Source: Streptomyces sp. NRRL B-1140
GTDB lineage: Bacteria; Actinomycetota; Actinomycetes; Streptomycetales; Streptomycetaceae
Direction: 5' to 3'
Assembly (NCBI RefSeq): GCF_001280065.1
Contig: NZ_LGEA01000130.1
Span: 1 to 13,455 of the forward strand
Length of the DNA: 13,455 nt
Positions 1 through 5,548 of this stretch are shown here, in pieces. Position 1 is the stretch's first letter; each line of letters starts with the position of its first letter. Made by a program: the position numbers and the translations under genes. Below the pieces are notes generated by a model. The model was not told where the DNA came from. It made no database searches and saw only the letters and a list, made by a program, of their open reading frames with translations.

Positions 1-38
1 GGGGGGGGGGGCTGGGGGCCGGGGGGCTAGGGGCGGGG
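1..38 (+). repeat. G-tract cluster (G-quadruplex-type sequence)
   Basis: The plus strand opens with a run of 11 G, followed within 38 bases by further runs of 5, 6, 4 and 4 G separated by spacers of one to three bases. This exceeds the usual four-runs-of-three-G quadruplex pattern. It overlaps the stop codon and last codons of the M14 hydrolase gene, which is read on the other strand, so the G-rich strand is the template for that gene and its mRNA 3' end is C-rich. No hairpin terminator is visible within the window after this gene. The tract might help end or pause transcription, but this is inference. A homopolymer miscall at the window edge is also possible. Confidence 0.5.
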
Positions 39-1088
39 ATCCGCCTCGTCCGATCCGGTGCCCAGACCGGGGGGCCGGAGGGTGTCGGCCCGCGCGGCCA
101 TGTCGGGGCCCCACGGGATGGCGAGGGCGGCGAGTTCGGTACCGACGGCGACGGTGAGGCCGTGCATGCCGTAGACGATCCGTCCGTCGGCCGGCGCGTG
201 GACGGTGTGCTCGGTGCCGTCGACCGGGTCGACGATGCGGCCGAGGAGGTCGCCCTCGGTGACTTCGCCGATGACGTCGGCGTCGAAGGAGAACTCCGGG
301 TACCACAGGCCGGTGACCTCGGCGGTGACGCCGGCGGACCAGACCCACTGGCGGACCGGTGCCGGAACGGAACCGTCGGGGTCGAGGACACCCAGATGGC
401 GGAGCGCCTTCAGCAGGCCGTCGACACGGCGGAGGGCGGTGGCCTCGTCCCGCCGGCCGAGCTCGCCCACCTCTACGAGGACCGCTGAGATGTTCCGGCG
501 CGCGGCGGCTGCGTGGCTGTTGCCGCCCTCGGGCGTCAGTCCGAGGATGACATCCTGGATGCCGAAGGAGCCTGCCAGTTCGGCCGTCGCCTTGTCCAGG
601 TCCGGGTCACCGGTGAGGCGGTAGCCGACGAAGTCCCGCAGGACCTGGTCGATGCCTCCGCAGTGCAGGTCGATGTAGACGTCGGCGGCGTCGACGAGGT
701 GGGTGAAGAGCCAGGCGGCCAGCCGTTCGGTGGGGCCGCCGGCCGGGTCGCCGGGGAAGACACGGTTGAGGTTCACGCCGTCGACCGGGGAGACGTTGAG
801 CCGACCCTGGTACACGGCGGGGGGGTTGGCGACCGGACAGACGATCACCTGTCCGCTCACCTCACCGGGCTCCAGCAGGTCTGCCAGGCGCACGGCGGCT
901 TCGATGGGCGTGAACTCGCCGCCGTGCACGCCGGCGGTGATGACGACCCGGGGGCCCGGGCGGGTTCCGTTGACCAGGGTCACCGGGATGTCGGTGGTGA
1001 GGGCGCCGAGGTCGGCCTGGACGGTGCCGCGCGCCTTGGTGCCGGGCAGGGCCTGGAGGGGGCCGACGTGGATAGTGGTGTCCTGCAT
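27..1088 (-). CDS. M14-family zinc deacylase (succinylglutamate desuccinylase/aspartoacylase-like)
   Basis: The 353-residue protein is probably a cytoplasmic zinc amidohydrolase that removes an acyl group from an N-acyl amino acid or related compound. The AstE/AspA signature is visible: zinc ligands His55 and Glu58 in HGGE, His142 in DLHCGG, a substrate-binding DGVNLNR at 103-109, and the catalytic glutamate Glu206 in VLVEVGE. Residues about 250-325 form an all-beta tail with a lipoyl/biotinyl-like pattern (EVTEGDLLGRIVDPVDG, APADGRIVYG), as in other members of this family. There is no signal peptide. The upstream bases read GGAGGC-ATGACC-ATG. The second ATG (1088) is chosen because its Shine-Dalgarno spacing is 7 nt, against 1 nt for the ATG at 1094 that overlaps the upstream stop codon. 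The gene is the second of an operon with the flavin oxidase and is probably translationally coupled to it. The substrate is unknown. N-acetyl-diaminobutyrate deacetylase (DoeB) is a relative, but no other ectoine-degradation gene is visible here. Confidence 0.88.
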   Translation of the reverse strand: MQDTTIHVGPLQALPGTKARGTVQADLGALTTDIPVTLVNGTRPGPRVVITAGVHGGEFTPIEAAVRLADLLEPGEVSGQVIVCPVANPPAVYQGRLNVSPVDGVNLNRVFPGDPAGGPTERLAAWLFTHLVDAADVYIDLHCGGIDQVLRDFVGYRLTGDPDLDKATAELAGSFGIQDVILGLTPEGGNSHAAAARRNISAVLVEVGELGRRDEATALRRVDGLLKALRHLGVLDPDGSVPAPVRQWVWSAGVTAEVTGLWYPEFSFDADVIGEVTEGDLLGRIVDPVDGTEHTVHAPADGRIVYGMHGLTVAVGTELAALAIPWGPDMAARADTLRPPGLGTGSDEADPRP

Positions 1089-1090
1089 GG

Positions 1091-2230
1091 TCATGCCTCC
1101 GTACGGCCGACTGTGGAGAGGAAGTCGATGGGCTGGGGCGAGGCGCCGTCCAGCGCCAGGTCCGCCGCGATGTCGCCGAAGGCGGGCGAGAGTTTGAAGC
1201 CGTGGCCGGAGAACCCGGCGAGGAGGATGACGTTCTCGGCGCCGGGCAGGGGGCCGACCAGGGGGCGGCTGCTCTCGGTGTAACCCTCCATGTAGACGGA
1301 GAGGCGGGTGGGGTCCGGGTGCAGGTCGGGCAGGTAGCGCCCGATCAGCTCGGAGTAGATCTCCAGCTCGTCCGGGCGCACGGTGCGGTCCAGCTGGTTG
1401 GGGTCGTCGGCGAGCCGGTGCAGCACGCGGGACAGTCCGAGCTTGACCGAGATGCCGTCCGGGGAGGGCAGGCCGTAGCAGTGGGTGGGTGCTGTGCGGA
1501 TGAACGCCGGGCGCTCCTCCCCGAACCATGCGCCGGGGTCGGTGGGTACGTACCAGGCGCTGATCAGGCGGCGGACCTCCACTTCCCAGGGCAGGTCGGG
1601 CAGCAGGTCGTTGACCCAGGGACCGGGTGTGACGACGGCGGTGTCGAAGCGCTCGCTGCCGGAGTCGGTGCGGATTTCCACGCCGCCGGCGACAGGGACG
1701 ATCTCGCGGACCGTGCTGTAGCGGTGGATCACGGCGCCCAGCTGCTCGGCGCGGCGGGCGGCGGTCTGGATCGTCAGCTCCGGGCGGATGAACCCGGCGC
1801 GGCGGTCGAGTACGGCCGCGTCGCCGTCCTCGATGCGGTACTGCGGGAAGCGCTTGGCCAGCGTCTCGGCGTCCAGTACCTCGTGGTCGAGGTCGTGCTC
1901 GGCGATGGACTCGAGAACGGTGGCCATCTGCTGTTGCTCGGTCGGTCCCATGAGCAGGCAGCCGGTCAGGCGGCGCAGCTCGCGGCCGGTCTCCTGCTGG
2001 AGCTGTTCCCAGAGGGCGTCCGCGTGCTTGAGGAGCGGAACGTACCGGGAGTCCTCGAAGTGCGCGCTGCGGAAGATCCGGGACTCGCCGCCTGCGGCGC
2101 TGCGGTCGTGGCCGGGTGCGTAGCGGTCGTATCCGACGACCTCGGCGCCGCGGGCCGCCAGCCGCCAGGCGGCCTGGCTGCCCATCGTTCCGACGCCGAC
2201 CACCGCGACGCGTTTCCTGGCAGCTGACAC
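1091..2230 (-). CDS. FAD-dependent amine/amino-acid oxidase (DAO family, sarcosine/N-methyltryptophan oxidase-like)
   Basis: A 379-residue DAO-fold flavoenzyme of the size of monomeric sarcosine oxidase (MSOX) and N-methyltryptophan oxidase. It is expected to oxidise a secondary or primary amine or amino acid to an imine while reducing O2 to H2O2. The dinucleotide-binding GVGTMG lies at 12-17 and the FAD ribose acidic region follows at about 30-36 (VVGYDRY). The lysine used by MSOX for oxygen activation has a counterpart in Lys263 (SVKLGL), and the C-terminal flavin loop GFSGHGFK is at 339-346. The covalent-flavin cysteine of MSOX (CMYT) is replaced: the aligned residues are Glu315-Gly-Tyr-Thr318, so FAD is probably non-covalent. 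The start is GTG at 2230, with AAAGGA about 7 nt upstream. It is the first gene of the operon with the M14 hydrolase and divergent from the first IclR gene, which is the obvious candidate regulator. The exact substrate cannot be inferred. Confidence 0.87.
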   Translation of the reverse strand: MSAARKRVAVVGVGTMGSQAAWRLAARGAEVVGYDRYAPGHDRSAAGGESRIFRSAHFEDSRYVPLLKHADALWEQLQQETGRELRRLTGCLLMGPTEQQQMATVLESIAEHDLDHEVLDAETLAKRFPQYRIEDGDAAVLDRRAGFIRPELTIQTAARRAEQLGAVIHRYSTVREIVPVAGGVEIRTDSGSERFDTAVVTPGPWVNDLLPDLPWEVEVRRLISAWYVPTDPGAWFGEERPAFIRTAPTHCYGLPSPDGISVKLGLSRVLHRLADDPNQLDRTVRPDELEIYSELIGRYLPDLHPDPTRLSVYMEGYTESSRPLVGPLPGAENVILLAGFSGHGFKLSPAFGDIAADLALDGASPQPIDFLSTVGRTEA

Positions 2231-2312
2231 AGGACTTTCCTTTCGTATCGCCGAGGCGCATGCTGAGCCTTCGACGTGAGGCTGTTCGATTCGAGATGAT
2301 TTGGGCGGGAGC

Positions 2313-2333
2313 CAGGTCCTCCTCGTGGACCTG
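2313..2333. promoter_or_regulatory. Perfect 7-bp inverted repeat upstream of oxidase operon
   Basis: CAGGTCC (2313-2319) and GGACCTG (2327-2333) are perfect inverted repeats separated by 7 nt. They lie in the 277-nt divergent gap between the oxidase operon and the first IclR gene, about 85 nt upstream of the oxidase GTG. It could be an operator for the minus-strand operon or a hairpin in its leader. No convincing -35/-10 pair for the oxidase operon was recognised, so position relative to the promoter is unknown. Confidence 0.4.
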
Positions 2334-2396
2334 CGGCTCGCAACCGCCGCGTCTCGCAGTCCGGCTCACTTCTGGGGGGTCTCCCCGAAGGCCGTG

Positions 2397-2432
2397 CCAC
2401 TATGTGGAATGCTGTGCTAGAATCTGGCACAG
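2397..2432 (+). promoter_or_regulatory. Promoter/operator region of first IclR gene (two dyads)
   Basis: Two adjacent symmetric elements precede the first IclR gene. The first is CCAC-N3-GTGG (2397-2407). The second is CTGTGC-N9-GCACAG (2412-2432), whose centre is also symmetric (AGA-A-TCT). A TAGAAT hexamer (2418-2423) inside the second dyad would serve as a -10 box, which would put the first dyad over the -35 region. The same arrangement, with the same 16-nt distance between dyads, recurs before the second IclR gene at 3409-3443. It is therefore a candidate operator bound by one or both IclR proteins, and it could also control the divergent oxidase operon. The promoter assignment is inference from sequence only. 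Confidence 0.5.
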
Positions 2433-2507
2433 AGAATGACAGCGGCTTCAGGGAGGCGTCAAGAGGGTGTCCAGCAGAACTTTCGAGGATTAACAGGGGG
2501 AAATCGG

Positions 2508-3260
2508 ATGGAAATGAAGAGCGTCACCAGGTCGCTCCGGGTCCTGGAGGCGGTCGCCCAGCATCAGCCCGTGACCGTGGGGGAGTTGACGAAGCTCTTC
2601 GGGCTGCCCAAGTCCACCGTGCAGCGCACGCTGGTCACGTTGGCCGAGGCCGGCTGGCTGCGCGCCAACCGCAAGGACACCACTCGCTGGGAGATCGGCG
2701 CCCGCGTCCTGGCCGTACGTCCCGCCGCACTGCAGGGCTCCAGTCTGTTCGCCGCCGCCCGCGAGCCCATGATCCGGCTCCGCGACGCGGTGAACGAGAC
2801 CATCCACCTGTCGGTGCCGGACGCCCTGCAGTGCATGGTCGTGGTGGACCGAGTCGACTGCGACCACGCGGTGCGGACCTTCCACACGATCGGCGACACC
2901 TCACCACTGCACGCCACCGCCGTAGGGCGCGCCATCCTCGCCCACCTTCCGAGACAGGACGTCGAAGAACTCGTCGCGGCAGGGCTCGAGCGCTTCAGCG
3001 ACACGACCCCCGTCGAGCCCGACGAGCTGCGCGCCGAGCTGGACCGGATCCGCGCCGACGGCTACGCGGTCAACCGCAACCAGTACCGGCCGGGCGTCTG
3101 CGCCGTCGCCGCCGCCGTGCTCGACGAGGACGGCACACCGCTGGCAGCCGTGGCAGCCTCCATGCCCGAGGCCCGGTACCAGGATGAACTGACACCCAAG
3201 TGGGGCCGGCTCGTCGCCGACACGGCCGCGGAGATCTCACGGCGCCGGCTGGGCGCCTGA
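2508..3260 (+). CDS. IclR-family transcriptional regulator, copy 1
   Basis: A 250-residue IclR regulator, close to the family's usual length. Residues about 4-60 form the N-terminal winged helix-turn-helix (VGELTKLFGLPKSTVQRTL as recognition segment, then EAGWLRAN for the wing). Residues about 75-250 form the GAF-like effector domain, including the conserved stretch from GDTSPLHATAVGRAILAHL to the C-terminal region GVCAVAAAVLDEDG. The ATG at 2508 is preferred over an in-frame ATG at 2436 because GGGGG stands 7 nt before it and because the paralogue begins at the matching residue with the same MEMKSVTRSLRVLEAV. It is divergent from the oxidase/M14 operon, so it probably controls that operon and itself in response to a small catabolite. 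It is a tandem paralogue of the gene at 3516. The N-terminal 136 residues are nearly identical and the C-terminal effector half is clearly more divergent, which suggests different ligands. Confidence 0.93.
   Translation: MEMKSVTRSLRVLEAVAQHQPVTVGELTKLFGLPKSTVQRTLVTLAEAGWLRANRKDTTRWEIGARVLAVRPAALQGSSLFAAAREPMIRLRDAVNETIHLSVPDALQCMVVVDRVDCDHAVRTFHTIGDTSPLHATAVGRAILAHLPRQDVEELVAAGLERFSDTTPVEPDELRAELDRIRADGYAVNRNQYRPGVCAVAAAVLDEDGTPLAAVAASMPEARYQDELTPKWGRLVADTAAEISRRRLGA
2702..2866 (+). repeat. High-identity patch shared with second IclR gene (direct repeat, copy 1)
   Basis: This 165-nt stretch matches 3710-3874 with 8 differences by hand count (about 95%). The preceding 194 nt of the two genes differ at 30 positions (about 85%), and the 3' parts differ more. 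The step in identity includes synonymous sites, so it suggests a gene-conversion tract rather than protein-level constraint alone. Confidence 0.6.
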
Positions 3261-3286
3261 CCAGCCGGCGACCCACAAGCCGTCAC

Positions 3287-3330
3287 CCGAGGGCCGGCTC
3301 ACACGCGTCAGCGTGCGAGCCGGCCCTCGG
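3287..3330 (+). terminator. Strong hairpin terminator after first IclR gene
   Basis: A 14-bp perfect stem (3287-3300 pairing with 3317-3330, starting CCGAGGGCC and ending GGCCCTCGG) continues through one A/C mismatch into a further 5-bp stem CACGC/GCGTG closed by a GTCA loop. It begins 26 nt after the stop codon of the first IclR gene. No U-tract follows, which is common for actinomycete terminators. It should separate transcription of the two IclR genes and supports each having its own promoter. Confidence 0.85.
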
Positions 3331-3408
3331 CCGTGTGTCACGGCGCAACCATGGCCTGCGCCGGGAGGGCCGCTTTGTCTCCGGCCTGCCAAATGACCAT
3401 CCCGCGTA

Positions 3409-3443
3409 CCACATGGTGGAACGCTATGCTGTATTCTGGCATG
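3409..3443 (+). promoter_or_regulatory. Promoter/operator region of second IclR gene (two dyads)
   Basis: This is the counterpart of the element at 2397-2432. CCAC-N3-GTGG (3409-3419) is followed, at the same 16-nt distance, by TATGC-N9-GCATG (3425-3443). In the second dyad the TGTGC/GCACA half-sites of copy 1 have become TATGC/GCATG, so the T-to-C and complementary A-to-G type changes fall on both arms and ATGC/GCAT symmetry is kept. TATTCT (3432-3437) or TATGCT (3425-3430) could be the -10. The retained spacing and symmetry while the spacers diverge suggest a protein-binding site. Confidence 0.5.
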
Positions 3444-3515
3444 CATCATGGCCGTTGAGCTCCGTCTGGAGCCCAGAGATGAGCACCGGAATCCACGGGT
3501 CCGAGGGGGTATCGA

Positions 3516-4265
3516 ATGGAGATGAAGAGCGTCACCAGATCGCTGCGCGTTCTGGAGGCGGTCGCCCGGCATCAACCCGTCACCGTCGGGGAGCTGACGA
3601 AGATCTTCGGGCTGCCGAAGTCAACCGTGCAGCGCACCCTGGTCACCCTCAATGAGGCGGGTTGGCTACGGGCGAACCGCGAGGACACCACCCGCTGGGA
3701 AGTCGGAGCCCGCGTCCTGGCCGTACGTCCCGCCGCACTACAGGGCTCCAGCCTGTTCGCCGCCGCCCGTGAACCCATGATCCGGCTCCGCGACGCGCTG
3801 AACGAGACCATCCACCTGTCGGTGCCGGACGCCCTGCAGGGCATGGTCGTCGTGGACCGCGTCGACTGCGACCAAGCCGTTCGCACCTTCCACGCCATCG
3901 GCGACACCTCACCCCTGCATGCCACCGCCGCCGGGAACGCCGTGCTGGCCCATCTGGCGAAGTCCGAGATAGAAGAGGTCGCCGCGGGGACGCTGGAGGG
4001 TTACGGCGAGGAGACCATCACCGACCCCGGGCAACTGCGCGCGGAGCTCAGCCGTGTGAGGGAGCGTGGCTACGCCGTCAACCACAACCAGTACCTGCAG
4101 GGTGTCTGCGCGATCGCCGCGCCCGTGCTGGACGAGGACGGCACCCCACTGGCCGCCGTGGCCGTCTCCCTGCCCGACTCCCGTTTCGAGCCGGACGATC
4201 TGCCCGAGCTGGGCCGCCTGGTCGCCGAGACGGCCACGGAGATCACCGCCCGGCACCTGGCCTGA
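3516..4265 (+). CDS. IclR-family transcriptional regulator, copy 2
   Basis: A 249-residue IclR regulator, tandem paralogue of the gene at 2508. The ATG has GAGGGGG about 6 nt upstream. The winged helix-turn-helix (residues about 4-60) is nearly the same as in copy 1. The recognition segment VGELTKIFGLPKSTVQRTL differs by one residue (Ile for Leu), so both proteins probably bind the same DNA sites. In the effector domain, residues beyond about 136 differ at many positions (for example AGNAVLAHLAKSEIEEVAAG against VGRAILAHLPRQDVEELVAA), while GVCA and VLDEDGTPLAAVA are kept. The pair could respond to two related ligands or form heteromers. The gene lies between the hairpin at 3287-3330 and the hairpin at 4418-4450, so it is probably monocistronic. 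Confidence 0.93.
   Translation: MEMKSVTRSLRVLEAVARHQPVTVGELTKIFGLPKSTVQRTLVTLNEAGWLRANREDTTRWEVGARVLAVRPAALQGSSLFAAAREPMIRLRDALNETIHLSVPDALQGMVVVDRVDCDQAVRTFHAIGDTSPLHATAAGNAVLAHLAKSEIEEVAAGTLEGYGEETITDPGQLRAELSRVRERGYAVNHNQYLQGVCAIAAPVLDEDGTPLAAVAVSLPDSRFEPDDLPELGRLVAETATEITARHLA
3710..3874 (+). repeat. High-identity patch shared with first IclR gene (direct repeat, copy 2)
   Basis: Second copy of the 165-nt tract described at 2702-2866. The boundaries fall inside the coding region, from the end of the DNA-binding domain into the first part of the effector domain. Confidence 0.6.
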
Positions 4266-4335
4266 CGACGGTCCCGGCGACGGCCGACGGCGGAACTCAA
4301 ACCACGACTGCGCGCGTCGATCACATGCTCGGCAT

Positions 4336-4437
4336 GACACCGACGAGCTCGTGCACGTCCACGCGCGCCCGATGTACGACCTGCGGTCCGCGGCCCTCAC
4401 GGGCGTCGAGCGGATCAAGCAGGGCTCCGTCAAGTAG
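4336..4437 (+). pseudogene. C-terminal remnant of an unidentified gene
   Basis: Read in the frame that ends at TAG 4435-4437, about 33 consecutive codons all end in G or C, whereas the codons immediately before 4336 do not. This matches the codon habit of real genes in the window and is unlikely for random sequence. The decoded peptide, starting DTDELVHVHARPMYDL and ending ERIKQGSVK, has no plausible start codon or Shine-Dalgarno sequence of its own and follows the second IclR stop in another frame. I do not recognise the family. Its stop codon lies in the loop of the hairpin 4418-4450, as expected for an original gene end with its own terminator. It is most likely the tail of a gene whose 5' part was deleted when this region was rearranged. 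Confidence 0.4.
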
Positions 4438-4450
4438 CCGGAGCCCTGCT
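4418..4450. terminator. Bidirectional hairpin terminator
   Basis: AGCAGGGCTCCG (4418-4429) pairs perfectly with CGGAGCCCTGCT (4439-4450) around a 9-nt loop. It lies between the second IclR gene (plus) and the HAD gene (minus, stop at 4466), which converge here, so the same stem can end transcription from both sides. No U-tract is present. Confidence 0.8.
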
Positions 4451-4465
4451 CAGTTCGTCCCGGGT

Positions 4466-5149
4466 TCAGCAGCCGAGCAGGGCCGGCAGGCCGGACAGGT
4501 CGGGCAGCTCGTCGAAGGGCTGGTAGTCGGAGCTGCCGCGGGCGCCGATGGAGCCGTTGTGGCCGTAGCGGTTGATCCACACGCGGCGGGCGAGGCCGAG
4601 GTCGCGGGTGGGGATGAGGTCGTACTCCCAGCCCTGGGCGACATGGATGACCTGGGCGGGTTCGATGTCCATGGCCTGGAAGGCGTACTCGAAGGTCTGC
4701 CGGGACGGCTTGTACGCCTTCGCCTGCTGGGCGGTGATGACATGGTCGAACTCGACGCCGATGTTGGCCAGGTTCTGGGCGATGAGGTCGTCGTCCGTGT
4801 TGGAGATGATGGCGATCTCGTACCGGGACTTCAGCGCCTGCAGGGCGGCCGGGACCTCGGGGTGGGGGCCGAAGGCGGGCACGGCCGCGACCAATGCCTC
4901 GCCGTCGGACGGCCGGTACTCCAGGCCGTGCAGACGCATGGCTATCTCCAGGCTGGAGGGCAGCAGCTCGCGGAAGGGGCGGTATGCCTCCAGGACGGCG
5001 TGGAACCGCATGATGCGGAAGTCGTCGAGGAACTCGTCGACGTTCAGGCGGTCCAGGTCCAGCCGGTCGGCCAGGACCTTCAGGGTGGTGGGGCCGAGCT
5101 GGAAGTCGACCAGGGTGCCGTAGGCATCGAAGGTGACGATCTGGCGCAT
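4466..5149 (-). CDS. HAD-superfamily hydrolase, haloacid dehalogenase type II-like
   Basis: A 227-residue cytoplasmic HAD hydrolase. Motif I is DAYGTLVD with the nucleophile Asp8. Motif II is Ser116 in ISNTDD, motif III is Lys147 in AYKPSRQTFEY, and motif IV is HVAQGWEYDL with Asp177. The DxYGT form of motif I, lacking the second Asp of typical phosphatases, is that of L-2-haloacid dehalogenases. However, the Ser/Asn pair of those enzymes near motif IV is not present in HVAQGWEYD, so dehalogenase activity on haloacids is doubtful and a phosphatase or other hydrolase role is possible. The ATG at 5149 has GGAAAG about 12 nt upstream, which is a weak and distant ribosome site. It lies downstream of one of the two inverted promoter modules around the PucR gene. 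It may therefore be co-regulated with the kinase/phospho-lyase gene, but this is inference. Confidence 0.85.
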   Translation of the reverse strand: MRQIVTFDAYGTLVDFQLGPTTLKVLADRLDLDRLNVDEFLDDFRIMRFHAVLEAYRPFRELLPSSLEIAMRLHGLEYRPSDGEALVAAVPAFGPHPEVPAALQALKSRYEIAIISNTDDDLIAQNLANIGVEFDHVITAQQAKAYKPSRQTFEYAFQAMDIEPAQVIHVAQGWEYDLIPTRDLGLARRVWINRYGHNGSIGARGSSDYQPFDELPDLSGLPALLGC

Positions 5150-5415
5150 GGTGTTTCAACTCTTTCCGGGTAAACGGGCACCCTGTTAGCCGGGAGTCAC
5201 GATCTCCTCGATTGCGGCCGGGCCGGCCGCATCGGGGTCTCAGGAGGCTGCCGAGCGCTGGGGCGGCGGCCCGAGAGCACGGGGGCTGAGCCGGTGTCCA
5301 TGGGCCGTCGCAGGAGGACGAGCACCCGGACAGGGCCCGGGACGGCGAATGCTTGATCAGGTGGTCGGCGGCAGCATCATTACTGCTCCGATGCGATGAG
5401 CCCTGCGGCTCGAAC
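5150..5415. other. Upstream region of HAD gene, no gene seen
   Basis: These 266 nt between the HAD start and the left module contain no reading frame with convincing codon use. They hold the palindrome at 5213-5231. If the promoter in the left module drives the HAD gene, this would be a leader of more than 300 nt. No convincing closer promoter was recognised. Confidence 0.5.
5213..5231. promoter_or_regulatory. Palindrome upstream of HAD gene
   Basis: TGCGGCCG (5213-5220) and CGGCCGCA (5224-5231) are perfect 8-bp inverted repeats with a 3-nt centre, about 65 nt before the HAD start codon. It may be an operator or a leader hairpin. GC-rich palindromes of this kind also occur by chance in such genomes. 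Confidence 0.35.
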
Positions 5416-5516
5416 TGATGCGTCAGTGAAGCACCGGGGAGAATCCGGCAACAAGGGACCTGAGGCCCCGAGTTCGACCGTGGATTTTGTGCCTGTGCAC
5501 AATTATCTGTCAGGGA
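5416..5516 (-). repeat. Left copy of ~100-bp inverted module flanking the PucR gene
   Basis: This 101-nt stretch is matched by the reverse complement of 6808-6907, with 12 mismatches and one gap by hand alignment (88 of 101 identical). It starts 33 nt beyond the PucR stop codon. Read on the minus strand it contains in order a CTGACA/CAAAAT promoter-like pair, the TTGTGC-N4-GCACAA dyad, and then about 65 nt of conserved leader with an invariant GTCCCTTGTTGCCGG, pointing at the HAD gene. Confidence 0.85.
5484..5513 (-). promoter_or_regulatory. Putative promoter and PucR operator toward HAD gene
   Basis: On the minus strand, CTGACA (5513-5508) is followed after 18 nt by CAAAAT (5489-5484). The perfect dyad TTGTGC-ACAG-GCACAA (5487-5502) lies in the spacer and overlaps the -10. 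This is a classic place for a regulator to act. The hexamers, dyad and flanks are repeated in the right module. The binding protein is not known from sequence. The adjacent PucR protein is the natural candidate. Confidence 0.5.
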
Positions 5517-5548
5517 TCCGTTGCGCGTGGAGGACAGCGATCGGCGGA

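Noticed and set aside
27..1088. Ectoine degradation (DoeB) assignment for the M14 protein
   Set aside because: No ectoine hydrolase or other doe-type gene is present, and the M14 motifs are general to the family.
27..2369. A single 780-residue minus-strand protein
   Set aside because: Only the last ~353 residues have family motifs. The upstream part is an Arg/Pro-rich out-of-frame reading of the oxidase gene, and GGAGG marks the real start near 1088.
2436..2507. Earlier in-frame ATG (2436) for the first IclR gene
   Set aside because: The paralogue starts at the matching residue of the later ATG, a good ribosome site precedes 2508, and 2436 lies almost on the dyad and promoter region.
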